A stretch of 35,338 bases of DNA from assembly GCA_903907165.1 (NCBI GenBank), contig CAIVNC010000022.1, positions 1-35,338 of the forward strand, read 5' to 3'. The position numbers and the translations under genes are program-made. The DNA is from Candidatus Buchananbacteria bacterium (lineage in GTDB: Bacteria; Patescibacteriota; Patescibacteriia; 2-01-FULL-39-33). Shown here piece by piece: positions 20,774 to 29,656 of this stretch; position 1 is the stretch's first letter, and every line of letters begins with the position of its first letter. Below the pieces are notes generated by a model. That model saw only the letters and a program-made list of their open reading frames with translations. It was not told where the DNA came from and did no database searches.

Positions 20774-20843
20774 TAAAAAATAATTAGTCATTAAGTTTTT
20801 TATTTTCCAGAAAAATGTTATAATAAAAACGTAATCACAACTC

Positions 20844-21221
20844 ATGGAAGGTAATATTTTTTTAAATACGATTAAATTAATCACAGTAGATTTGCTGGGA
20901 GATGTTTTGTATTTTCCTATCTGGTGGTTTACGTTGGGGTTAAAAAAATCAGCCCTGTTTTTTTGGTCACAATTTTTAGGTTTGGAGGCGGGTCTAGGTT
21001 TTCGTATTTGGTTTTTAAATCTTTTTCAGCCGATGTTCGGTCAACGCGATATTGCTGGTAAGCTGATAAGTTTTGTTATTCGCTTGGTTCAAATTTTTGT
21101 TCGCGGTCTACTTTTAATTCTTGGTTTCGTTGTTATTTTGGCAGCTTTTATTGTTTGGGTTTGGTCGCCGGTGATAATTTTGGCGATGCTCGCTTATAAT
21201 TTTAATCTTCTAAATGTCTGA
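20844..21221 (+). CDS. Small multi-pass membrane protein, translationally coupled to the Clp-like ATPase
   Basis: 125 aa, strongly hydrophobic C-terminal half (FVRGLLLILGFVVILAAFIVWVWSPVIILAMLAYNF); stop overlaps the next ORF's start by 8 nt. Confidence 0.7.
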   Translation: MEGNIFLNTIKLITVDLLGDVLYFPIWWFTLGLKKSALFFWSQFLGLEAGLGFRIWFLNLFQPMFGQRDIAGKLISFVIRLVQIFVRGLLLILGFVVILAAFIVWVWSPVIILAMLAYNFNLLNV

Positions 21222-23967
21222 AGTTAATAAAAAAAATCCATTGAAATTTTTGGCCTGCCCAAGATGTGAGGGCAAGGGCTGGTCTTCTGATTATCTTTGT
21301 CCGGATTGCCATGGCGATGGTTCAGGAATATCTTTGGGTGACAATTTGCTGATTTGGCGCTACGAATTAAATAACTCGGCCATTGCCAGACGACAACTCG
21401 ATCGAACATTTGAAACTATTTTTAATAGTTGCCTGTTTTTGCTTGGTGTGGCTGGATTTTTGGGTTTTGCTTGGTATTTTTATCAGCAGTTTAATGGCAA
21501 TGCGTTTAGCTGGCAGTTGATAGCTGACATTTTTCTGGCAAAAAATTCTTGGCTGGCATTTTTTTGGTTAAGCTTGTTTATTGATCTATATTTATTTTAT
21601 CGTTTCAATGTTCTTTCTGATAAGCGAGAAAAAGTTAAAATTAAAAAGTCTAAGGACAATGAGATTGTCGGCTTAACATCCTGGCCGGAAGCAAAAATTC
21701 TAAAACACATTTCCATAAATGCTTCGAGGGCTTATTCTCAGCCAGCGCTCAACGCTGTTGATGAGGCGTATCTTTTAGCTAAGAGATTTAAGCATACTCA
21801 GATTGAACCAATTCATTTTATAGCAGCTATTTTGTCTTCCGATAAAATAAAATCTTTACTGGTGAGGCTTGAAGTTAATTGGTCGGATTTAGAAGAAAGG
21901 ATCGGACGGGCTTTGACTAGTCGGCCAGCTGGCAAAAAATTAAAACTGTCTCTGCTTAGCCTCGAATCATTGCTAGCGGCATATTATCATGCATACGATA
22001 ATAAAAAATTAACCGTCGAGGTTACGGATTTATTTTGGGCTATCGCTTCGCTTGATGAATTAAGCGCCTCGATCCTTTATGATCTTGATGTGGATTTGGA
22101 TAAATTAACTAATGTAGTTTTTTGGTCAGATTTTCGACAGATTTTGTCAGCTCAATATTATCGTTTTCGCGCTTTGGCTCAGTATAAGCCACGAGGTGAT
22201 ATGGATAGAGCGATGACTGCTTTGGCTACGCCTTTGCTTAATAATTACAGTCAAAATTTAACCGCCATGGCGGCTTCGGGTTATTTTTCACCGTGCTTTG
22301 GTCGTGACAAGGAAATCGAATCAATTTTTAGAGACTTAGAAGGCAGTTCTAGCGGCAATGTGATCTTGGTTGGTGGACCAGGTGTCGGTAAGACATCCGT
22401 TATTAATGGTATTGCTCAGTTGATGGTAACTGAAGACGTGGCTGAAGTTTTGCAGGATAAGAGATTAGTGTCTCTTAATGTGCCGATGCTTATTGGTGGT
22501 GCTTCACCGGAAGAAGCTCAAGCTAGGTTTATTGAAGTGCTTAAAGAAATAATTGCCGCGGGAAATATTTGTTTGGTGATTGAAAATATTCGCGAACTTA
22601 TTGGTATTACGGTTGGCGGGCGAGAGAGTTTGGATTTGTCTGGAATTTTGGCAAAGTTATTGGCCGATAAATCTTTTGTTTGTTTGGCGACGGCTACAGA
22701 AGAGGATTATATCAAATACATAGAACGAAATAGTAGTTTGGGTTCGGTTTTCTCCAAGGTTCCTATTGTAGAAATGTCGCCAGAGGAAGCGATTAAAGTT
22801 TTGGAAGTTCATTCTGGGGCGATTGAGTATCATCATCACGTATTCTTCTCTTATGGGGCGATTGCTCGATCAGTTGAATTGTCTCATCGTTTGATTCACG
22901 AACAATTTTTGCCACTCAAGGCCATAAGAGTGGCCGAAGAGACGGCGGTTTTTGTGTCAAAAAGAAAAGGTTCAAAGCTGGTTAGGTCTGAAGATGTAGC
23001 CGAAATCATTACTCGCTTAACAAATGTTCCGGTGACCGAAGTGACAGGCAAGGAAAGTGAGAAATTATTAAATTTGGAATCAAAAATTCACGAGCGAATT
23101 ATTGGTCAGGACGAGGCAGTCAAAATGGCTTCCTCAGCTTTGCGTCGAGCTAGAGCTGAAATGAGCAGTAAAAAACGGCCAATTGCCAATTTGTTATTTT
23201 TGGGTCCAACTGGTGTTGGTAAGACTGAATTAACAAAGACGATTACTGAGGTTTATTTTGGTGACGAACAAAAAATGATTAGAGTCGATATGTCTGAGTA
23301 TCAGGATCAGTCCAGTATTTATCGTTTAATCGGCGAACCAAATGGTGATCAAGGAGGATTTTTTACGGAGGCTGTGAGAAAGAGTCCATTCTCTTTGATT
23401 CTCTTGGATGAAATTGAAAAAGCTCATCCCGATATTTTAAATCTCTTTTTGCAGGTGCTTGATGATGGCCGTTTGACTGATGGCTTGGGTCGCGTGATCG
23501 ATTTTACTAATACGATTATTATCGCCACTTCTAATGCAGGCACGGAGTATATTCAAAATGGCATTAAGGAGGGGAAGACTCTAGATAATATTAAGGAGGG
23601 TCTAATTAGTACTCAACTTCGCAATTATTTCCGTCCAGAATTTCTAAATCGTTTTGATGGTGTGATTGTTTTCCGACCGCTTAATATGAACGAGGTCAAA
23701 CAGATAGCTCGCTTGATGCTTAATAAAACCGCTAGCGCCATGGAAGAAAAAGGAGTGGCTTTGCAGATTGAGGATGGTTGCTTGGAGACTTTAGCTCAAG
23801 CTGGTTTTGATCCAACTCTGGGTGCTAGGCCTTTGCGTCGTGTTATTCAAGATCGAGTGGATGATAAATTAGCTAATTTGTTTTTGGGCGGTCAATTGGC
23901 TCGTCGTGACACGGTAATCTTTAAGTCTGACGGCCAGGTTGAGGTGGTAAAAGCCAAGGATTTTTAG
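21214..23967 (+). CDS. Membrane-anchored Clp-type (ClpB/ClpC-like) AAA+ ATPase with N-terminal DnaJ-type zinc-binding motifs
   Basis: CPRCEGKG...CPDCHGDG; two TM segments; Clp-N-like region; D1 GGPGVGKTSVINGIAQ; D2 LLFLGPTGVGKTELTKTI and LILLDEIEKAHPDILNLFLQVLDDGRLTD; NYFRPEFLNRFDGVIVF; GARPLRRVIQ. Confidence 0.9.
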   Translation: MSEVNKKNPLKFLACPRCEGKGWSSDYLCPDCHGDGSGISLGDNLLIWRYELNNSAIARRQLDRTFETIFNSCLFLLGVAGFLGFAWYFYQQFNGNAFSWQLIADIFLAKNSWLAFFWLSLFIDLYLFYRFNVLSDKREKVKIKKSKDNEIVGLTSWPEAKILKHISINASRAYSQPALNAVDEAYLLAKRFKHTQIEPIHFIAAILSSDKIKSLLVRLEVNWSDLEERIGRALTSRPAGKKLKLSLLSLESLLAAYYHAYDNKKLTVEVTDLFWAIASLDELSASILYDLDVDLDKLTNVVFWSDFRQILSAQYYRFRALAQYKPRGDMDRAMTALATPLLNNYSQNLTAMAASGYFSPCFGRDKEIESIFRDLEGSSSGNVILVGGPGVGKTSVINGIAQLMVTEDVAEVLQDKRLVSLNVPMLIGGASPEEAQARFIEVLKEIIAAGNICLVIENIRELIGITVGGRESLDLSGILAKLLADKSFVCLATATEEDYIKYIERNSSLGSVFSKVPIVEMSPEEAIKVLEVHSGAIEYHHHVFFSYGAIARSVELSHRLIHEQFLPLKAIRVAEETAVFVSKRKGSKLVRSEDVAEIITRLTNVPVTEVTGKESEKLLNLESKIHERIIGQDEAVKMASSALRRARAEMSSKKRPIANLLFLGPTGVGKTELTKTITEVYFGDEQKMIRVDMSEYQDQSSIYRLIGEPNGDQGGFFTEAVRKSPFSLILLDEIEKAHPDILNLFLQVLDDGRLTDGLGRVIDFTNTIIIATSNAGTEYIQNGIKEGKTLDNIKEGLISTQLRNYFRPEFLNRFDGVIVFRPLNMNEVKQIARLMLNKTASAMEEKGVALQIEDGCLETLAQAGFDPTLGARPLRRVIQDRVDDKLANLFLGGQLARRDTVIFKSDGQVEVVKAKDF

Positions 23968-24091
23968 GCCAATTTTTGTTTAAATTTGGGGGTTGCCAGA
24001 TCTGTATTTTTGTGTTAATATAAATTCGCTTGAAAATCCTGAAAATGCTTGCTCTATGGACTGGCTTTAAGGGAGAGGCAAAAAGGGTCTT

Positions 24092-24163
24092 GCCACCCTA
24101 GCTCAGTGGTAGAGCTACTGTCTTGTAAACAGTGGGTCGTCGGTTCGAGTCCGACGGGTGGCT
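24092..24163 (+). tRNA. tRNA-Thr (anticodon TGT)
   Basis: Acceptor GCCACCC/GGGTGGC; anticodon arm ACTGT-CTTGTAA-ACAGT; T arm GTCGG-TTCGAGT-CCGAC. CCA not encoded. Confidence 0.93.
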
Positions 24164-24193
24164 CAGGAAGAGATAATTCATAAAATAAGTTCT

Positions 24194-24349
24194 ATGTCGC
24201 AGGACAACATGATCAAATTTGAATGCACTGAATGCAAAAAGGTCAATTATTTTTCTAGAAAGAATAAGAAGATTTTAAAGACCAGATTGGAAATGAACAA
24301 ATATTGTAAGCATTGCCAGAAGCATACTTTGCATAAGGAAACAAAATAA
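24194..24349 (+). CDS. rpmG: 50S ribosomal protein L33
   Basis: [51 protein letters not shown]; CxxC...CxxC L33 pattern. Track start at 24158 lies inside the tRNA. Confidence 0.88.
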   Translation: MSQDNMIKFECTECKKVNYFSRKNKKILKTRLEMNKYCKHCQKHTLHKETK

Positions 24350-24357
24350 AAATTATT

Positions 24358-24388
24358 TTGCCGCCGGCATTTCGTCGGCGGATTTTTG
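24358..24388 (+). terminator. Terminator-like hairpin after rpmG
   Basis: CCGCCG-gcatttcgt-CGGCGG followed by ATTTTTG. Confidence 0.6.
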
Positions 24389-24389
24389 T

Positions 24390-24464
24390 GGGGGCGTGGT
24401 GTTAATGGTAGCATGCCGGTCTCCAAAACCGTTGGTTCGGGTTCAAATCCTGACGCCCCTGCCA
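24390..24464 (+). tRNA. tRNA-Trp (anticodon CCA)
   Basis: Acceptor GGGGGCG/CGCCCCT; anticodon loop CTCCAAA; T arm TTCGGGTTCAAATCCTGA; encoded 3' GCCA. Confidence 0.9.
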
Positions 24465-24524
24465 TTAAAACAAAAAGAGCCGATTAATATCGGTTCTTTT
24501 TGTTTTTTGTTATAATAATAGCAT

Positions 24525-25118
24525 ATGAAAAAGATTATATTATCATCTCATGGATTTCAGAAGAATTCCATGCTAAAAGAACAAATCTCCGAGTTATTAC
24601 CAAAAGAGCCAAAGAATCTTTCTGTTGCTATTATCACGACGGCCTCAGCTGAGTGGAAAGAAAAAAATAAGCACGCAGTTTTGGCAAAAGAAGTATTTGA
24701 AGAAATGGGATTTAAAGAAGTAGTTTTCTTGGATGTTGAATTTGAGGATCCAAATAAACTGAAGGACTTTGATTTAATTTATATTAATGGTGGAAATCCA
24801 TTTTATCTTTTGCATCAACTTAGAAGATCTGGCGCCGATAAAATCTTAAGGGAATGCGCCGAAAAATCTATCATAATTGGTATTAGTGCTGGGGCGGTTG
24901 TGCTAGGGCCAAATATTAGTATTGTCAATTATTTTGATAGTAAATTAAATTCTACTGAGTTAAAAGATTTTACTGCCTTGAATTTAACGGATCTTATTAT
25001 TTATCCGCACTATAATGAAGAGATGGAGAATAAGATAAAGGGGTTCGAATTAGAATTTAATTGTAAGGTTGAAAGGTTGCTCGATGACAAGTCTATTATG
25101 ATTAAAATTAAAAATTAA
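24525..25118 (+). CDS. Peptidase S51 family (dipeptidase E-like)
   Basis: DLIYINGGNPFYLLHQLRRSG and IIIGISAGAVVLGPNI (nucleophile-elbow GxSAG). Confidence 0.82.
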   Translation: MKKIILSSHGFQKNSMLKEQISELLPKEPKNLSVAIITTASAEWKEKNKHAVLAKEVFEEMGFKEVVFLDVEFEDPNKLKDFDLIYINGGNPFYLLHQLRRSGADKILRECAEKSIIIGISAGAVVLGPNISIVNYFDSKLNSTELKDFTALNLTDLIIYPHYNEEMENKIKGFELEFNCKVERLLDDKSIMIKIKN

Positions 25119-25120
25119 AT

Positions 25121-25618
25121 ATGACCTATTACATAATCATTCGTGGCCCGCTAGGAAGTGGCAAGTCAACAATATCTCAAAAACTCTCAGAAATTCTTGA
25201 CGCTAGGTATATCGGAATGGACGAGGTGTTAGAAAATAACGGACTAGATAAGATACCGCCTGACGCTCCTTGTATTCCAGTAGAAAACTTTATCAAGGCT
25301 AATGAGATTGTTTTACCTGAAGCTAAGGAGCTACTTGAAGCTGGTAAGATTGTTATTTTTGATGCTTGTTTTTATCACAAAGAGGTGATTGAACATCTAA
25401 TTGAAAATCTGCCATTTCCTCATTACGAGTTTACCTTGAAAGCGTCACTGGAACTTTGTATAAAAAGAGACGCCGAGCGAAGTAAGACTCATGGCGAGGG
25501 TGCGGCTTGGGCGGTTCACTCTCTTGTTTCTAAATTTGATTATGGCGTAAATATAGATGTTTCAGGAAGTCTCGAAGATACTATAAAAAACATTCTTTCT
25601 TATCTGCCACAAAAATAA
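25121..25618 (+). CDS. P-loop kinase-like AAA protein
   Basis: IIIRGPLGSGKSTISQKLSEIL Walker A; GKIVIFDACFYHKEVIEHL. Confidence 0.75.
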   Translation: MTYYIIIRGPLGSGKSTISQKLSEILDARYIGMDEVLENNGLDKIPPDAPCIPVENFIKANEIVLPEAKELLEAGKIVIFDACFYHKEVIEHLIENLPFPHYEFTLKASLELCIKRDAERSKTHGEGAAWAVHSLVSKFDYGVNIDVSGSLEDTIKNILSYLPQK

Positions 25619-25656
25619 AAAAGCCCTAGATCTTTTTGTTTTGATTTAGGGCTTTG
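25617..25656. terminator. Shared bidirectional terminator
   Basis: AAAAAAGCCCTA...TAGGGCTTT hairpin with long T-rich loop; overlaps the 3' end of the minus-strand gene. Confidence 0.55.
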
Positions 25657-25889
25657 AGACGTTTAGCTTCGTCGCGAAAGATTTTAAGGGGCGATTGAGA
25701 ATTTCCCTTGACCGGATCATGAGCATGTTTCTGAGCTACTTTAATCATCAGAGCATAATCAGCTGGGGTTTTATAGTAGGCTCTTTTTTCTTCTTTTGTG
25801 AGTGGCCTAAAAAACTCCAGCTCGGTTTGGCCTCTTTCTTCTAATGTGCAGTCGCAGAGTAGTCGGCCGCAAACTGGGCATAGGCTCAT
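25626..25889 (-). CDS. Small protein with N-terminal zinc-ribbon-like cysteines
   Basis: MSLCPVCGRLLCDCTLEERGQTELEF...; minus-strand SD AAAGGAG upstream. Confidence 0.65.
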   Translation of the reverse strand: MSLCPVCGRLLCDCTLEERGQTELEFFRPLTKEEKRAYYKTPADYALMIKVAQKHAHDPVKGNSQSPLKIFRDEAKRLKALNQNKKI

Positions 25890-26237
25890 TTTGGACTCCT
25901 TTCTTGAACGTTTAATTTTAACTAAAGAACTTATTAGAATTAGTCATGTTTGCATATTTTAGATAAAAAGTCAAGAATCGTGTTTGTTTGAATCATTGTC
26001 ACAATAACAATCTCAACGCGTTTATTATAGTAGAGGGAATGATATTCCCATGCAATTTTAAAAGGGGTTTCAAATATGGGGGAAATAAATATATTCTCTC
26101 AGGCCAAACTTTCGGGTTTGGCCACTTCTTTTCGGAAAATTAAATCAATGTATATTTACAGCTTGCCGGCTGTTTTTTGTTTATGCAAAAAAATATGGTA
26201 TAATAAACTAAACTTAATTACAAATTATTTTAAATCT

Positions 26238-27182
26238 ATGATTTGCTTCAATTGTAAAAAGCAAATTCCTGATGGAGTGAGCGTCTGCCCTTCGTGCGGT
26301 GCCACTATTAATCCTCAACATCAGGTGGTGCGCGAAATAAAACAGCGCCGTTCTCAGCGTTGGATTTTTTATGTCATCATTGCCGCCGTGTTTATCGGTA
26401 TGACATCTTATACTGTTAAGGTAGTTTTGGATAACGCCAACAGTATCGCTCAGATTACCGCGATTCAACAGCAAATGAATGATGCCAAAACTAAGTTGAG
26501 TCAAAAGGACAATCAGCTTCAACAAAGCGCAACTCAGTTACAGCAAACGCAATCTCAAATTGCCGATTTGCAAAAGAGTTTGTCTGCTGGCCAGCAAGCC
26601 CTAGATCAAAAAACATCTGATTTTCAACAAGCTTTGGCTGACAAAACTGATCTGATGACTAAATATGGTCAATTTAGCGCCAATCTTGGAGCTGATAATG
26701 CCAATGTGTATTCTTTCTTGGTTGCTCAAGGTATTGGGACGCCGAACAAAGATTTAGCTAAAATTCCTATTGCTGATTTTAATTTGAATAGTGGTAAAGA
26801 CAGCGATAGTGATGGTTTATCTGATGTAGTAGAGGCAGCTCTTGGTACCAATCCAAATAAAGCCGATACTAATGGCAATGGCTTCAATGACAAACAAGAA
26901 TTATTTAATGGCTACGATCCAGTAGGCAAGGGTAAGCTGCCAATTGATCTAAAATTTGTAGATGCTAACAAGGGTAAGATTTTGTTAGAAATTGATCACT
27001 CAGGCGAGGCTTGGTATGTCAATCCTAAGGATGGCAAGAAGTATTTCTTGGGTCGTCCAGCTGATGCCTTGAAGACCTTGCAGCAAATCAATTCTTCCGC
27101 TACGCCAAATAATAATAATCCGGTTAATGTCACTGCTTCGACTAGCATTAACACTTCAACTCAATTAGATTTTGTTAGATAA
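26238..27182 (+). CDS. Zinc-ribbon, single-TM, coiled-coil protein with Ca-binding/thrombospondin-type-3-like repeat
   Basis: MICFNCKKQIPDGVSVCPSCGA; TM WIFYVIIAAVFIGMTSYTVKVV; Q-rich coiled coil; DSDSDGLSDVVEAALGTNPNKADTNGNGFNDKQELFNGYDP. TATAAT at 26199-26204 supports start at 26238. Confidence 0.75.
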   Translation: MICFNCKKQIPDGVSVCPSCGATINPQHQVVREIKQRRSQRWIFYVIIAAVFIGMTSYTVKVVLDNANSIAQITAIQQQMNDAKTKLSQKDNQLQQSATQLQQTQSQIADLQKSLSAGQQALDQKTSDFQQALADKTDLMTKYGQFSANLGADNANVYSFLVAQGIGTPNKDLAKIPIADFNLNSGKDSDSDGLSDVVEAALGTNPNKADTNGNGFNDKQELFNGYDPVGKGKLPIDLKFVDANKGKILLEIDHSGEAWYVNPKDGKKYFLGRPADALKTLQQINSSATPNNNNPVNVTASTSINTSTQLDFVR

Positions 27183-27192
27183 ACAATAAAAT

Positions 27193-27224
27193 TAAATCCC
27201 AAACTTAAAGGTTTGGGATTTTTT
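27193..27224 (+). terminator. Rho-independent terminator
   Basis: AAATCCCAAAC-TTAAAG-GTTTGGGATTTTTTG. Confidence 0.85.
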
Positions 27225-27439
27225 GTATCTCAATAAAATAACTAAAATTAGCTGTTTTATTGATGTTTTGCTCTTATTTCAGTTGAGGTTATTGGAATGG
27301 TTATTTTTTTACTTGGAGGAAATATTAATAAATTCCCATAAAACTTGTGGATTTTTATTGCTATTTGCTATATAATGATTATAGAAAATTTGTTTGTGGA
27401 TAACTTCAAATTAAAATTAATTATTAATCATAGAGTTTT

Positions 27440-27721
27440 ATGGCCAAAATGACCAAATCTCAGATCATCAGCGCATTGGCTGAGACAACAGAATTAAGCA
27501 AGAAAGACGTCACCAACTTAATGGAAGTCTTTTCAACAATGGCTTACAAAGAAGTCAAAAAGAACGGTGAGTTTGTCGTGCCAGGTATCGGTAAATTAGT
27601 AAAAATTAACCGCAAGGCTCGCACAGGCCGCAACCCAGCTACTGGTGAATCAATCAACATTCCAGCTAAGGTTGTTGTAAAATTCCGTGTTGCTAAAGCT
27701 GCTAAAGAAGCTGTTCTGTAA
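27440..27721 (+). CDS. HU-family DNA-binding protein
   Basis: MTKSQIISALAETTELSKKDVTNLMEVFSTMAYKEVKKNGEFVVPGIGKLVKINRKARTGRNPATGESINIPAKVVVKFRVAKAAKEAV. Confidence 0.95.
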   Translation: MAKMTKSQIISALAETTELSKKDVTNLMEVFSTMAYKEVKKNGEFVVPGIGKLVKINRKARTGRNPATGESINIPAKVVVKFRVAKAAKEAVL

Positions 27722-27741
27722 TTTTTCTACAAAATATTCTC

Positions 27742-27776
27742 AAACTCCGCTTTCACAAAAGGCGGAGTTTTTGTTA
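27742..27776 (+). terminator. Terminator after the HU gene
   Basis: CTCCGC-tttcacaaaag-GCGGAG TTTTTG. Confidence 0.75.
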
Positions 27777-27805
27777 TAATATATTTATAGAAAATAAAAT
27801 TTGTT

Positions 27806-29158
27806 ATGGATAATTTATTAAAGTCGAAGCCAGCAAAAAAAGCTTGGGTGGTTACGGTGGATATGGGGTATGGCCATCAGCGAGCCTCTTATCCGCTCAG
27901 TGTCTTCTCTGAGGGCGAAATCATCTCAGCTAATAGTTACAAAGGCATTCCTGATGCAGATAGAGTTATTTGGGAAAATAGTCGCAGCTTCTATGAGTTT
28001 ATCTCTCGTTTTAAAAACGTGCCGTTCTTGGGCGAGAGAGCTTTTGATTTGTATGACAAATTTCAAGCCATTCCGCAATTTTATCCCAAACGCGATCTAT
28101 CTAAGGGCAATATTCAACTAAAAGAGATTTATTCTTTGTTTGAAAAGAAAAATTGGGGTAAACATTTGATAGACAAATTAGCCAAAAAGAAAATTCCTTT
28201 AGTGACGACTTTTTTTGTGACAGCGATGATGGCTGAATATTTTAAATATCCAGGACCAATCTTTTGCGTCATTTGTGACACCGATATTAGCCGCACTTGG
28301 GTGCCCCTAAAGCCTCGAGAAAGCCGAATCCATTACTTTGCACCAAATAAAAGAGTTGTCGACCGCTTGAAGCTTTATGGTGTCAGTGAGGAGCGAATTT
28401 TCTTGACTGGCTTTCCTTTGCCGCTTGAAAATCTTGGCGATAATTTGAAATTGTTAAAGCAAGATGTGGGTAAGCGCTTGATTAATCTTGATCCGGAGAA
28501 GGTTTACATTTCCCAGTATCGTAAAACTATCAATACTCAGCTTGGGATTAAAAATCTCAAGATGACGCCAACTCGGCCGCTGACGATTACTTTTGCTGTT
28601 GGTGGAGCTGGAGCTCAGAGAGAGCTTGGAGCGACGATTTTGGGCAGTTTGCGTCAGGATATTGAAGATGGCAAGATCAGGTTTAATCTGGTGGCCGGCG
28701 TTAATGGTGATGTTAATCATTATTTTAAGGATGTTATTCACGATCTGAAATTAAGCGGTCGGAGTAAGAAGAATGTTAGTATTATTTTCCATCCAGACAA
28801 AGATGGTTACTTTAAGGAATTTAATAAGGTTTTAAGAACGACCGATATTTTGTGGACCAAGCCGAGCGAGTTGTCTTTTTATTGTGCTCTAGGCCTTCCG
28901 ATTGTTATTGCTCCGCCGATTGGCTCGCAGGAAATATTCAACCAGAAATGGCTCCAGGCGATCGGTTCTGGTATGAATCAGGATAATCCCAAGTACACGG
29001 CGGAATGGCTCAATGACTGGCTTAATTCAGGCTGGCTAGCTGAGGCGGCTATGCAGGGGTTCCTTGAGGCGCCAAAATATGGCACGTTCAATATTGAAAA
29101 ATTAGTGTTTAATCATAGCGACGAGGCCAAGAAGGTAAAAATGTTTTTACAGTACTAA
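27806..29158 (+). CDS. MurG/MGDG-synthase-like glycosyltransferase
   Basis: VTVDMGYGHQRASYPL N-terminus; ITFAVGGAGAQRELGATIL; TTDILWTKPSELSFYCALGLPIVIAPPIGSQEIFNQKWLQAIGSG (GT28-like C-terminal pattern). Confidence 0.6.
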   Translation: MDNLLKSKPAKKAWVVTVDMGYGHQRASYPLSVFSEGEIISANSYKGIPDADRVIWENSRSFYEFISRFKNVPFLGERAFDLYDKFQAIPQFYPKRDLSKGNIQLKEIYSLFEKKNWGKHLIDKLAKKKIPLVTTFFVTAMMAEYFKYPGPIFCVICDTDISRTWVPLKPRESRIHYFAPNKRVVDRLKLYGVSEERIFLTGFPLPLENLGDNLKLLKQDVGKRLINLDPEKVYISQYRKTINTQLGIKNLKMTPTRPLTITFAVGGAGAQRELGATILGSLRQDIEDGKIRFNLVAGVNGDVNHYFKDVIHDLKLSGRSKKNVSIIFHPDKDGYFKEFNKVLRTTDILWTKPSELSFYCALGLPIVIAPPIGSQEIFNQKWLQAIGSGMNQDNPKYTAEWLNDWLNSGWLAEAAMQGFLEAPKYGTFNIEKLVFNHSDEAKKVKMFLQY

Positions 29159-29652
29159 TGTTAGGGCTCTTATCAAAAAAGAAGGCGCCAGAGTTTTATG
29201 TCATTTGCGACAATCTGCGCAGTTTGTATAACATCGGCTCGATTTTTCGCACAGCCGATGCCCTTGGTGTTAATAAAATTTATCTAACCGGCATTTGTGG
29301 TACACCCGAGCAAAAAGGACTCAAAAAAGTCGCTCTCGGAGCAGAGGAGTCGGTGCCGTGGGAGTATGCCAAAAACACTTGGCAGTTGGTGGACAAATTG
29401 AAGAAGCAAAAAGTTAAAATTATTGCTCTAGAATTAAATAAAAACAGTGTTGACATTGACCAGTTTGTGAGGCAAAATAAGGCCAAGATGTCTGGCAATT
29501 TTGCCTTAATTTTGGGCAATGAGGTGACAGGAGTATCAAGCACGATTCTCAAGAGATCTGATGTTGTCGTTCATATCCCCATGAAAGGTATGAAGGAGTC
29601 GCTTAATGTTTCAGTGGCCTTTGGAATTGCAGGATACATGCTAGCTAAATAA
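29158..29652 (+). CDS. SpoU/TrmH-family RNA 2'-O-methyltransferase
   Basis: NLRSLYNIGSIFRTADALGVNKIYLTGICGTP; FALILGNEVTGVSSTIL; VVHIPMKGMKESLNVSVAFGIAGYML. Confidence 0.93.
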   Translation: MLGLLSKKKAPEFYVICDNLRSLYNIGSIFRTADALGVNKIYLTGICGTPEQKGLKKVALGAEESVPWEYAKNTWQLVDKLKKQKVKIIALELNKNSVDIDQFVRQNKAKMSGNFALILGNEVTGVSSTILKRSDVVVHIPMKGMKESLNVSVAFGIAGYMLAK

Positions 29653-29656
29653 GTTA

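Noticed and set aside
24247-24465. Minus-strand ORF MAGASGFEPEPTVLETGMLPLTPRPHK...
   Set aside because: Antisense translation of tRNA-Trp; the GFEPEPTVLETGMLPLTP string is a typical spurious ORF over tRNAs.
26076-26237. N-terminal extension MGEINIFSQAKLSG... of the zinc-ribbon protein
   Set aside because: A good TATAAT (26199-26204) and the zinc-ribbon start at 26238 indicate the extension is leader sequence. A GGCCAAAC/GTTTGGCC hairpin (about 26102-26123) is present but has no U-tract.
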